Shown: in pieces, positions 1 through 6,881 of the stretch
Numbering within the stretch: the first letter of the stretch is position 1
Layout: each line of letters opens with the position of its first letter
NCBI GenBank assembly: GCA_964534325.1
Contig: CAZHOR010000010.1
Span: forward strand, 26,631 to 90,630
Direction: 5' to 3'
DNA from: JdFR-22 sp964534325
Lineage (GTDB): Archaea; Halobacteriota; Archaeoglobi; Archaeoglobales; Archaeoglobaceae
DNA: 64,000 nucleotides
Made by a program: the position numbers and the translations under genes
Notes under the pieces: generated by a model
What the model saw: only the letters and a program-made list of their open reading frames with translations
Database searches by the model: none
What the model was told of the DNA's origin: nothing

Positions 1-631
1 TTTCTATCCTGTAGCCTTTGGGTTCTATAGGTATGATATCGTCCTCAAAGTCTTCTATAGGGCTTTCCAGTATGATATTCCTATCCCAGCCACCTTCCCC
101 CAGCTTTTTCTGGAGTTTGAGGGTAAAGGGGAAAAGCCGTCTTATCATGAATTCAGACCTCAAATCTTGAGTTGATTTGGTCAGAAGGGCAAAAACAGTC
201 CCACCCTGGCTGTGCACCTTCCAGATGGTGTTGAGAAGAAAGAGATAAGTTTTCTCTAGGCCATGAACGAGTAGCAGCTCGGGGATGATGGTAAATATGA
301 GGGAGAACCGTTCAAGATTTTCTGCTGCTTTGGAGATGGAGATGCTAACCTCGTTCAGGTTCATGATGTTGACCAGACTGTAATCCTTGTACTGCTTGGA
401 AGAGATAATTCGAAGCTCCCCTTGAAAATCATAAGAAGAGAGAATGGATTCGATCATGGTGGGGGGCTCATAAGCAAGCCAGACAACATTATTAGAATAG
501 GAGGAAGCAAGATTGAAGAGGAGGGAGCTTCCTTCATGTCCAGGGTCTGCTACAAGCAACAGGTCGGCATCAGATATCCCTACCACATCTTTTGATTCCT
601 TTTGATTATAGCTCAAGGAGTCGCTCCTCAT
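1..631 (-). CDS. Degenerate RecA/RAD55-like domain protein (partial, C-terminus outside window)
   Basis: This frame stays open from an ATG at 631 to the window edge, about 210 residues, so the stop lies outside. Near residue 22 a hydrophobic strand (DLLLVADP) is followed by GHEGSS, where RecA/KaiC/RAD55 proteins carry the Walker A GxxGxGKT loop; the lysine is absent, so ATP binding is doubtful. The rest alternates strands and helices and includes a segment matching the usual Walker B position (LIFTIIPELLL). I read it as a RAD55-like, non-catalytic signalling or regulatory protein of the kind common in euryarchaea, but the family is inferred from pattern only. A TATA-like stretch lies at about 650-657 on this strand. 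Confidence 0.55.
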   Translation of the reverse strand, partial: MRSDSLSYNQKESKDVVGISDADLLLVADPGHEGSSLLFNLASSYSNNVVWLAYEPPTMIESILSSYDFQGELRIISSKQYKDYSLVNIMNLNEVSISISKAAENLERFSLIFTIIPELLLVHGLEKTYLFLLNTIWKVHSQGGTVFALLTKSTQDLRSEFMIRRLFPFTLKLQKKLGEGGWDRNIILESPIEDFEDDIIPIEPKGYRIE

Positions 632-669
632 ATTTTATTCCTTGGACGAGATATATTTTTTGTTTTCCA

Positions 670-930
670 TCAATCAATGTCGTTCGTTATACTCTCCTTA
701 TCGATATCATACTTCTCAAAAAGCTGGTTCAGGTAAACAGGAATTCTACCACTCCTTCTCTTCTTAGTTTTTCGGGTTCTTTTTTGTTCCTTTTCAGCCA
801 TAAAACAATTAATATAGTGGTTGATAGCCTTGGAAAGAGCCTCTTTGGTCGTAGATTCTCCCGTTTTCTTTTTAAGCTCTTCAAGAATATCTTTAGGCAA
901 TTTTGTCTGCACAATAATAATTTTCTCCAA
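670..930 (-). CDS. Small ribbon-helix-helix-like protein (resembles DUF5371)
   Basis: This is an 86-residue protein. A TTG at 930 is chosen as the start because GGTGAGGTGAT lies four bases upstream; an in-frame ATG at 996 has no such site. The N-terminus (KIIIVQTKLP, then a helix, a KTGESTTKEAL turn and a second helix) has the strand-helix-helix layout of ribbon-helix-helix proteins and resembles the small archaeal family DUF5371. The C-terminal half is very basic (KRTRKTKKRR). A DNA-binding role is an inference from this layout. It lies upstream of the partial RecA-like gene on the same strand and could share its control. Confidence 0.6.
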   Translation of the reverse strand: MEKIIIVQTKLPKDILEELKKKTGESTTKEALSKAINHYINCFMAEKEQKRTRKTKKRRSGRIPVYLNQLFEKYDIDKESITNDID

Positions 931-1115
931 ATGTATCACCTCACCATTACTATTATAATCATTGTAAAAATAGTTAAATGTTTCGGTTTCACACAACCGT
1001 TATTAATAAAAGTTTACAATGAAAATCGCTCACACTTTTTAAGGGAAAAAATAATGTAGTTAAAGATTATGGAGGACCAAATAATGCCCAATCCTCGAAC
1101 AGAGAGATCATAGAT

Positions 1116-1589
1116 TTAAAACCGCAAGAAAGGGACTTCTTTATAGGAGAAGAAAAACCACACAGCCAGAGGAACTACTAACCCGATAACACCTATGGCA
1201 TCCAGCACAAATAGGGCCAGCTGGTTGTTGTAGTACGCGGGGAAGTGGGCCACCAGATCAAGGACGTGCACCATCATCATTAGAGCAAGACCTGCGACAA
1301 GCATCTTCAACCTCTTTTTCAAGACAAGTGGAGTTGCTATTGTGAGGGAAAGAAATGAGACCAGATTGAAATTATACAAGTGAGTGTTGCTGAGATTCAA
1401 CGCAGAGATTTGTTGGCTCGAATAGCCCATTAATAACACAAACGGTTTAGATAGAGCTAACACAACGCTCTGGTAATGCAAGCCTGCATAGAGCCATATA
1501 GGGAGCAATACGGCAGCGGCACCAAAGAATTTTGCTATGAACAGGACGGCCTGTCTATCCTTATCCGTGAGATCAGGTTTTATTTTCAT
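1116..1589 (-). CDS. Exosortase-associated multi-pass membrane protein
   Basis: A 157-residue integral membrane protein with four to five hydrophobic segments and almost no soluble part. The ATG at 1589 is preferred over the upstream in-frame start at 1628 because AAGGTGGG precedes it; this start overlaps the end of the sortase gene by 17 bases, so the two are translationally coupled. Exosortase H-type enzymes are known to be followed by a small partner membrane protein, and the position here fits that pattern. The partner's function is not known. The assignment rests on gene order and topology rather than on a recognised motif. Confidence 0.6.
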   Translation of the reverse strand: MKIKPDLTDKDRQAVLFIAKFFGAAAVLLPIWLYAGLHYQSVVLALSKPFVLLMGYSSQQISALNLSNTHLYNFNLVSFLSLTIATPLVLKKRLKMLVAGLALMMMVHVLDLVAHFPAYYNNQLALFVLDAIGVIGLVVPLAVWFFFSYKEVPFLRF

Positions 1590-2154
1590 CTTTCCCACCT
1601 TCAGGCATACCTTCTGGTTTATCCCCATCCTTAATAATTCTCAACCACACCAGAAAGACGGCGACCACGAATAAAATGAAGGTTCCCTGCCAGAAATAGA
1701 CGTGAAAGAACTCGAAAAGAGAAGGAGCGCTAATTCCAACTGCTCCCAAAACGAGTAGCCGTATTATATCGATCCCATAAAGAAGTGGTACGCCTGCAAC
1801 AACTCCCAACCCTTTGTTTTTCATGGTGGTGGGATATGCAGACACGCATGAAACATAGACTATGGAAGAGAAAATTGCAGTGCACTCATCGATTATTTCC
1901 ATGGAGAATCCATCCAGAGAGATCACTGCTCCATTCACAGTCGCTTCAAACCCCAGGAACGACAGGATAGTTCCTGTTATAAAGGCAGTTGAGGTTCTGA
2001 GCCCTGAGACCAGAAAAGTTTCTTTAAGAAGATAATAAACGGTGAAAAGCAAGAGTGAGATGATCATGAAGGTCAAAATAAACTTTAAAACATCCCTTCT
2101 GGCTCTCTTCTCCTCCAGATGTTGACGAAACTCCTTCTTTTTTCTTTTAGCCAT
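1573..2154 (-). CDS. Exosortase/archaeosortase family transpeptidase (exosortase H-like)
   Basis: A 193-residue multi-pass membrane protein with the signature residues of the exosortase/archaeosortase family: the catalytic cysteine in EIIDECTAIFSS (about residue 90), the arginine in the helix ending GIDIIRLL (about 132) and a histidine in FFHVYFWQ (about 150). These enzymes cut C-terminal sorting signals and transfer the protein to a lipid or glycan at the outer face of the membrane. The FFHVYFWQ ending and the partner gene downstream resemble exosortase H more than ArtA, the enzyme known for PGF-CTERM signals. The window has three PGF-CTERM proteins, but whether this enzyme handles them cannot be told. 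The N-terminus is strongly basic and cytosolic. Confidence 0.85.
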   Translation of the reverse strand: MAKRKKKEFRQHLEEKRARRDVLKFILTFMIISLLLFTVYYLLKETFLVSGLRTSTAFITGTILSFLGFEATVNGAVISLDGFSMEIIDECTAIFSSIVYVSCVSAYPTTMKNKGLGVVAGVPLLYGIDIIRLLVLGAVGISAPSLFEFFHVYFWQGTFILFVVAVFLVWLRIIKDGDKPEGMPEGGKDENKT

Positions 2155-2175
2155 TTAATATTCAACACAATAAAA

Positions 2176-2190
2176 CAATATAGCTTTTTT
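2176..2190 (-). promoter_or_regulatory. TATA-type promoter of the sortase gene
   Basis: On the minus strand an A-rich tract runs into GCTATATTG, centred about 26 bases before the sortase ATG at 2154. This is the distance expected of an archaeal TATA box feeding a leaderless mRNA. Confidence 0.5.
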
Positions 2191-2460
2191 TATTCTCAAT
2201 TTAAATGGTTCAGTAATAAAGAATGCTCAAGCAAGGCCCTCATAGGCTTCATGGTGCCTCTTTGGAGTTTAAAAAGGCGATTATACTCTCCAATATTTTA
2301 CCCCTAACTTATTATTCCTGACCAAAATAATAGGTCCTGCATCCATACAAGGCACTCACGTCTATCCATTAAAGTGTAGATGAAACCGGGCAATAAAAAT
2401 TAGAGCACTCATTTCCTGCGGTATAATAACTATCAAGGTCTTTTGAGTTCTCAGGATAAA

Positions 2461-2471
2461 CTCTATATACC
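2461..2471 (+). promoter_or_regulatory. TATA box for leaderless ccmC
   Basis: CTCTATATACC is centred about 26 bases upstream of the ATG at 2491. This decides the start: the in-frame codon at 2443 lies upstream of the box and would not be in the transcript. Confidence 0.55.
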
Positions 2472-2490
2472 TTCTTTAAAAATAAAATAC

Positions 2491-3150
2491 ATGAGATGGA
2501 ATATAGCCCCTTTATCTCTGATGATAGTCTCAATTGTATTGATATTAGTGGGTTCATATAATGCTTTAATCGTTCTTCCCGAGTCCCCTGAACCAATACT
2601 GCAGAACAGCTACAGGATCGTATTTTTCCACGTACCATCTGCTGTAACCTCATTTCTGGCATTCACTTTCACTCTGGTAACTTCCATCCAGTATCTCCGC
2701 AAGAGGAGTTATAGATGGGATGTAATGTCCGTTTCATCGGCCAAAGCCGGTTTCTTCCTTATCACCGCAGCACTCATTAGCGGCTCTATCTGGGCGAACG
2801 TCGCCTGGGGAACCTACTGGAACTGGGACCCCCGTGAGACCACTGTGCTTATCTTATGGTTTGCCTACGCAGCCTATTTCGCTCTCAGGGCATCAATTGA
2901 AAATCCGGAAGAAAAGGCCAAGTCATCATCCATTCTGGCCATATTCGCTTATGTCACAATACCTCTGAGTTATCTTTCCAGCTCAATATATTTCTCACTC
3001 CATCCCGCTACCAGAGACCTGAGCATCGATGTGGGCATAGGCTCTACACTGGGAATGATGATAACCGGATTTATGCTTGCTTTTGTGGCGTTTTTCATTC
3101 TTGATTCTAAGTTGAATACTCTGGAGCTAAAGATTAAGGAGGTGGAATAG
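2491..3150 (+). CDS. ccmC: Cytochrome c maturation haem exporter CcmC
   Basis: A 219-residue, six-helix membrane protein of the CcmC/HemY-like haem handling family. The tryptophan-rich haem-binding segment WGTYWNWDPRET is present at about residue 107-118, with conserved histidines on either side (FFHVPSA near 49 and a later SLHPATRD). CcmC presents haem to the CcmE chaperone for attachment to CxxCH apocytochromes outside the cell. The start at ATG 2491 follows from the TATA box position. The gene is followed directly (TAG then ATG) by a CcmD-like peptide, as in bacterial ccm operons. CcmE, CcmF and CcmA/B are not in the window. Three multihaem cytochromes further along are the obvious clients. 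Confidence 0.88.
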   Translation: MRWNIAPLSLMIVSIVLILVGSYNALIVLPESPEPILQNSYRIVFFHVPSAVTSFLAFTFTLVTSIQYLRKRSYRWDVMSVSSAKAGFFLITAALISGSIWANVAWGTYWNWDPRETTVLILWFAYAAYFALRASIENPEEKAKSSSILAIFAYVTIPLSYLSSSIYFSLHPATRDLSIDVGIGSTLGMMITGFMLAFVAFFILDSKLNTLELKIKEVE

Positions 3151-3273
3151 ATGGATGATTTTACAGCAGTATTTATGGCAGTAGTAGTAATCGTTTTGAT
3201 CATGGCAGCTCTTTTCTTCACGACCCTGAGGAAGGCCATGAACATAGAAAAGGAACTGGAACAGCTCAAATAG
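3151..3273 (+). CDS. CcmD-like single-span membrane peptide
   Basis: A 40-residue peptide starting on the ATG that follows the ccmC stop codon without a gap. It has one transmembrane helix (residues 7-25) and a charged C-terminal tail rich in Lys and Glu. This matches CcmD, the small protein that stabilises the CcmABC haem-release complex. Sequence conservation in CcmD is poor, so the call depends on size, topology and position. AAGGAGGTGG near the end of ccmC is a strong ribosome binding site for it. Confidence 0.65.
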   Translation: MDDFTAVFMAVVVIVLIMAALFFTTLRKAMNIEKELEQLK

Positions 3274-3323
3274 GAGCGTATTAATTTAAGTTGTTATATA
3301 ATTCCTCCATAGTCCTTGAGGGG

Positions 3324-4571
3324 GTGAGGGATGTAGAACTAACAATATTGAGGATAAATTTCAGGGATTTCACGGAAAGTACGGCAGCTCTCATGTTATG
3401 CACTTTTGGGGCGCTGGTGACTGGAGTAGTTATGGGTCACGGCAGTGACAGATTCGTTGTGCTCCCCGCTCTCATTCTGCTTATTCCCCCCAGCATTGCT
3501 CTTAGAGGGAACATTTACGCCTCTCTGGGCTCCAGATTGGGCTCATACCTGCATACGGGTAAGATATCTACCACCTTCGTAATGGATCAGAGGGTCGCAG
3601 GGAATGTGTATTCCTCTACATTCCTGTTGTTGATCTTCAGCATTATTGCCGGACTGCTTGCCGCTCAAATGGCAGTTCCCATGGGATTGACAACTGTTGA
3701 GAGCTCAAATGCCGGATTTCTGGAGTTAACCCTGAGTCTTGCACTCATCTCCACTTTGGCAGCATTCTTCTCTGCTATACTGATGATCCCCTGTACCTTT
3801 GCCCTTGCTATCGGGAGCTACAGGTGGGGATGGAACCCTGACAACGTAACGGCCCCCTTTATCACTCTCGTGGGTGATATGGTGACCTTACCCATCTTAT
3901 TTGCTTCTATGGATATTGTGCTGGCTTTAAACTCTCCTGTGAAGATTATTACTACCATTATGGTTTTGCTGCTCACAGCTGGATTCTACATTCTCAACAA
4001 AAGGACTGAGAAGGGGGGATTGGGAGAAAAAATTGTGAGGGAAAGTATTCCAGTGCTTCTAATATGTACTATCCTCAATTTCGGTGCGGGAACAATATTG
4101 GGAGATAATCTGGAGAGTTTCGTGGCTCTGGCAGGGCTGTTCATTATAATACCCGCTTTTCTGGAGGATGGGGGGGCCATTGGAGGTATTCTTTCCGCCA
4201 GGATATCCACCATGCTTCATCTCGGTATCCTCTATCCTGAGTCCAAACCCCCCAAAGAAGTTTTGCTGAGCTTCGGGACCATGCACCTTCTGGCCCTCAT
4301 AATATTCCCTGTTATCGGCCTCGCTGGCCAGGCGGTAAATCATCTTCTGCAATTGGCCACCATCCCCACAGTCCAGATGCTTCTCCTGACCGTCATAGCG
4401 GGCCAGCTGCTTATGCTTACACTTGATCTGCTCACCTATTATTTTTCTGTAATCGCTTACAGAAAGAATCTGGACCCGGATAACGTGGGAGTCCCATTAA
4501 TAACCTCTTCAGCAGACATACTGGGAATGGCATGCCTTATATTCACTATGGCGATCCTGAACATCGTTTAA
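3324..4571 (+). CDS. MgtE/SLC41-type divalent cation transporter (two-repeat)
   Basis: A membrane protein of about 415 residues made of two related halves, each opening with the SLC41/MgtE channel motif: PALILLIPPSIALRGNIYASLGSR near residue 48 in the first half, and a weaker copy (FIIIPAFLEDGGAIGGILSARIS) in the second. Bacterial MgtE has one such domain plus cytosolic N and CBS domains, whereas archaeal and animal SLC41-like proteins often carry two; the cytosolic domains are missing here. The likely substrate is Mg2+. A GTG at 3324 is preferred because TTATATA at 3294-3300 sits about 27 bases before it; an in-frame TTG at 3291 lies at the box itself. It follows ccmD by 50 bases. Confidence 0.75.
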   Translation: MRDVELTILRINFRDFTESTAALMLCTFGALVTGVVMGHGSDRFVVLPALILLIPPSIALRGNIYASLGSRLGSYLHTGKISTTFVMDQRVAGNVYSSTFLLLIFSIIAGLLAAQMAVPMGLTTVESSNAGFLELTLSLALISTLAAFFSAILMIPCTFALAIGSYRWGWNPDNVTAPFITLVGDMVTLPILFASMDIVLALNSPVKIITTIMVLLLTAGFYILNKRTEKGGLGEKIVRESIPVLLICTILNFGAGTILGDNLESFVALAGLFIIIPAFLEDGGAIGGILSARISTMLHLGILYPESKPPKEVLLSFGTMHLLALIIFPVIGLAGQAVNHLLQLATIPTVQMLLLTVIAGQLLMLTLDLLTYYFSVIAYRKNLDPDNVGVPLITSSADILGMACLIFTMAILNIV

Positions 4572-4628
4572 CTAAAATCAGTCAAAGATAAATAATTAAA
4601 TAATTAGTAATGAAAACGTGATGGTCGT

Positions 4629-5231
4629 ATGAAGGTTCTCTCCCTGCTCTCCGGAGGCATAGATTCCATAATAGCCTGTTATCTGATGCTGGATAAAGCT
4701 GAAGTAGAGTACTTGCACATATCAACAAGCAACACATCAATAGGGAAGTTAAAGGAACTGGTATCCCGAATAGATGGAGAAAAGGACAGGATTTATTCTG
4801 TTGAGCACTCTATGATAATGGATCGGATCAGGAAGTTCATGATAGAGAAAAGAGTTAACGACAAGTATACCTGTGTTTACTGCAAAAGAGGAATGCTCAA
4901 GACGGCAGAGGCCCTTGCAGATAGGATCGGGTGTGAAGCAATTCTGACCGGGGACAGCATTGGCCAGGTTGCCAGCCAGACCATAAGAAACCTTTACATG
5001 GAAGATATTGCGGTTGAAACACCAGTTATCAGGCCATTGATCGGTATGGATAAAGAGGAGATCATAGAGCTGGCCAAAAAAGCAGGAACATACGATATTT
5101 CCATCAGGCAAGATGAGGGCTGTGTTTATCTTCCTTCTCAACCCATAACCAGAGCAAAGAAAGATAAGATGGTGGACTTTGATTTCAGCTTTGACCCCAT
5201 TATAGATGAAGTAAAGGTTCTGGAAATTTAA
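4629..5231 (+). CDS. ThiI-like PP-loop protein lacking THUMP and rhodanese domains
   Basis: A 200-residue protein with the ATP-pyrophosphatase P-loop SGGIDS at residues 8-13 and the ThiI block CVYCKRGM (about 82-89) followed by TGDSIGQVASQT (about 108-119). ThiI uses these to adenylate U8 of tRNA for 4-thiouridine formation. The N-terminal ferredoxin-like and THUMP RNA-binding domains of full-length ThiI (about 380 residues or more) are absent, so the protein corresponds to the catalytic domain alone. Stand-alone forms occur in archaea and their substrate is uncertain. The CxxC pair could hold a metal cluster or carry sulfur. It is separate from both neighbours in orientation or spacing. Confidence 0.7.
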   Translation: MKVLSLLSGGIDSIIACYLMLDKAEVEYLHISTSNTSIGKLKELVSRIDGEKDRIYSVEHSMIMDRIRKFMIEKRVNDKYTCVYCKRGMLKTAEALADRIGCEAILTGDSIGQVASQTIRNLYMEDIAVETPVIRPLIGMDKEEIIELAKKAGTYDISIRQDEGCVYLPSQPITRAKKDKMVDFDFSFDPIIDEVKVLEI

Positions 5232-5272
5232 CTGGTTTGGCTGGGCCTGTGGTTAGCTCATGGATTTTATTG

Positions 5273-6421
5273 TCAGGCGAAGAGAATGTTCATCAGCTTA
5301 AGTCCGTCCACCTGGCCCAGCAGCCCTTTTCTGCAGGCTCTCTCCGAGAAGGTCTTGACATCATCCCTTTTCTTGCCAAAATAGACAAATGGCACCGGCT
5401 CGGCTACGTGGGTTCTGACGGAGATGGGTGTGGGATGGTCCGGCAGCAGCATGATCCTGATCTCATCCAGCTCCAGCCTATCTAGGAGATAACCCACGAC
5501 CTTCTCGTCGTATAATTCTATTCCTTCTATCTTATTTTCGAGGCTGCCTTCGTGTCCGGTCTCATCTATACCCTCTATGTGCAGAGCTACAAAATCTGAG
5601 GAATCCAGACTCTTGAGAGCGGCTTTGGCAAGTCCTTTGTAATTGGTGTCTATGTAGCCGGTCATTCCGGGAACCTCTTTCACCTCAAGCCCGATCCCTT
5701 TACCAATCCCCTGGAGCAGATCCACTTCGGATATCATCACTCCCTTAACCCCCCACTTCTGGGTGAAGTTGGGGAAAGAAGGTATTTTACCTCCACTCCA
5801 CGGCCATATCATGTTGGCCGTCTTCCCCTTCATGACTTCTTTCGATTTCTCTATCAATTGGTTCAACAGGGATGCGAGGTCTCCATTAGAGGGAAGATGA
5901 TCTTCGAACCTCTCTTCCAGAATGTCATGGGGTGGAGTGGTCTTCACTTCCTGATCAAATTCTTTATTTATGGTCAGGAGGTTCCTGTAACTTTTCCCCC
6001 TATAGAATCTGGTAACCTCTCCTGCCTCTTCATTGAGGTCGTTAAGGTCGTTGAGGGAGCCTATGATGTCCTTCGCTTCATCGTCACCGACTTTTCTTCC
6101 GGAGTGGTCTTTCATTATACCATCTTCGACATAGACCAGGTTGCACCGGAAGACCATGTGAGCGTTAATATCTCTGGCAAGGGCTTCAATAGGTCCTCTT
6201 CCCGTATGATACTTGACCGGGTCCACTCCCAGGATGGTCATGTTGGCGATATCGCTGCCCGGCTCGTAGTTGTCAGGGATAGTCTTCGTGATCCCACAAG
6301 CTCCTCTATCGGCTAGGTAGTCCATACTGGGTGTGTCGGCGTATTCGAGCGGTGTCTTATTTCCGATTTGTTTAATGGGCCAGTCGGCCATTCCATCGGG
6401 GATGAGCAGGAGATGTTTCAT
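5273..6421 (-). CDS. apgM: Archaeal 2,3-bisphosphoglycerate-independent phosphoglycerate mutase
   Basis: A 382-residue enzyme that interconverts 3- and 2-phosphoglycerate in glycolysis and gluconeogenesis. It belongs to the archaeal branch of the alkaline phosphatase superfamily. The N-terminal metal site PDGMADW is at residues 8-14, the phosphoserine loop is in YEPGSDIANM (about 52-61), and metal-binding residues recur in VALHIEGIDETGHEG (about 278-292) and LLPDHPTPI. The length matches ApgM (about 400 residues). It faces the PP-loop gene convergently with 41 bases between them and stands alone. Together with PEP carboxylase in this window it belongs to central carbon metabolism. Confidence 0.92.
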   Translation of the reverse strand: MKHLLLIPDGMADWPIKQIGNKTPLEYADTPSMDYLADRGACGITKTIPDNYEPGSDIANMTILGVDPVKYHTGRGPIEALARDINAHMVFRCNLVYVEDGIMKDHSGRKVGDDEAKDIIGSLNDLNDLNEEAGEVTRFYRGKSYRNLLTINKEFDQEVKTTPPHDILEERFEDHLPSNGDLASLLNQLIEKSKEVMKGKTANMIWPWSGGKIPSFPNFTQKWGVKGVMISEVDLLQGIGKGIGLEVKEVPGMTGYIDTNYKGLAKAALKSLDSSDFVALHIEGIDETGHEGSLENKIEGIELYDEKVVGYLLDRLELDEIRIMLLPDHPTPISVRTHVAEPVPFVYFGKKRDDVKTFSERACRKGLLGQVDGLKLMNILFA

Positions 6422-6881
6422 GACTTCGAATGTTAATCAAACTTCATAAATAGATTTCTGGAATATGGATAGATATACCATAGCTGACCACATGAATTCC
6501 AGCTTATCCTAAAAATTGTATGAATTGTATGAATTCTATCAAGAGGAAATGACTTTAGATAACCGAATATCTAAAATGGTGTCCCAAAAGGTTTGAATGA
6601 GGCCTGTTTAGTGATAGAAAACTTTAGCATTTTGAAAAGGACAAAATAAGAAGATTTATATATTGAAAAGATTATCTGATCTATTGGATGGAGGTCAGTC
6701 CACTACCACAAAAAGCTATTAGGAGTTTTTTATATCTCCACCGACCCCCCAACATTTATATTCAGCTTGTGAAAGTAGTGGATTTGCCTCAAACCCCAAT
6801 TCTACACCGCAGGATGTTAATAGATAGTTAATAGAATGTTAAGGTAATTTTTTATTACTACGAACCATTCATTGAACTATA
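6422..6881. other. Long AT-rich intergenic region upstream of copA
   Basis: About 460 bases with no established gene. It contains direct repeats of TGAATTGTATGAATT character around 6520-6535, a clean TATA-like box (GATTTATATATTG, about 6653-6665), and a 47-codon ORF (6688-6831) listed separately. No copper-regulator operator could be recognised. Confidence 0.5.
6688..6831 (+). CDS. Possible 47-residue leaderless ORF
   Basis: ATG at 6688 to TAA at 6831 encodes 47 residues rich in Leu, Pro and Arg, with no signal peptide or motif. The only positive evidence is a TATA-like box centred about 27 bases before the ATG, the same geometry as other leaderless genes in the window. The composition (three His, many Pro) is not typical of a stable domain. 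It may be a gene remnant or an untranslated leader belonging to copA. Confidence 0.25.
   Translation: MEVSPLPQKAIRSFLYLHRPPNIYIQLVKVVDLPQTPILHRRMLIDS

Larger units (their letters stand above)
2155..2490. other. Divergent intergenic region between sortase and ccmC
   Basis: AT-rich spacer of about 336 bases. It holds the sortase promoter at its left end and the ccmC TATA box at its right end. No RNA gene, repeat or convincing short ORF was seen in between. Confidence 0.6.

Noticed and set aside
3970..4352. Minus-strand frames within the MgtE-like gene
   Set aside because: They overlap a well-supported membrane transporter and show no motif.
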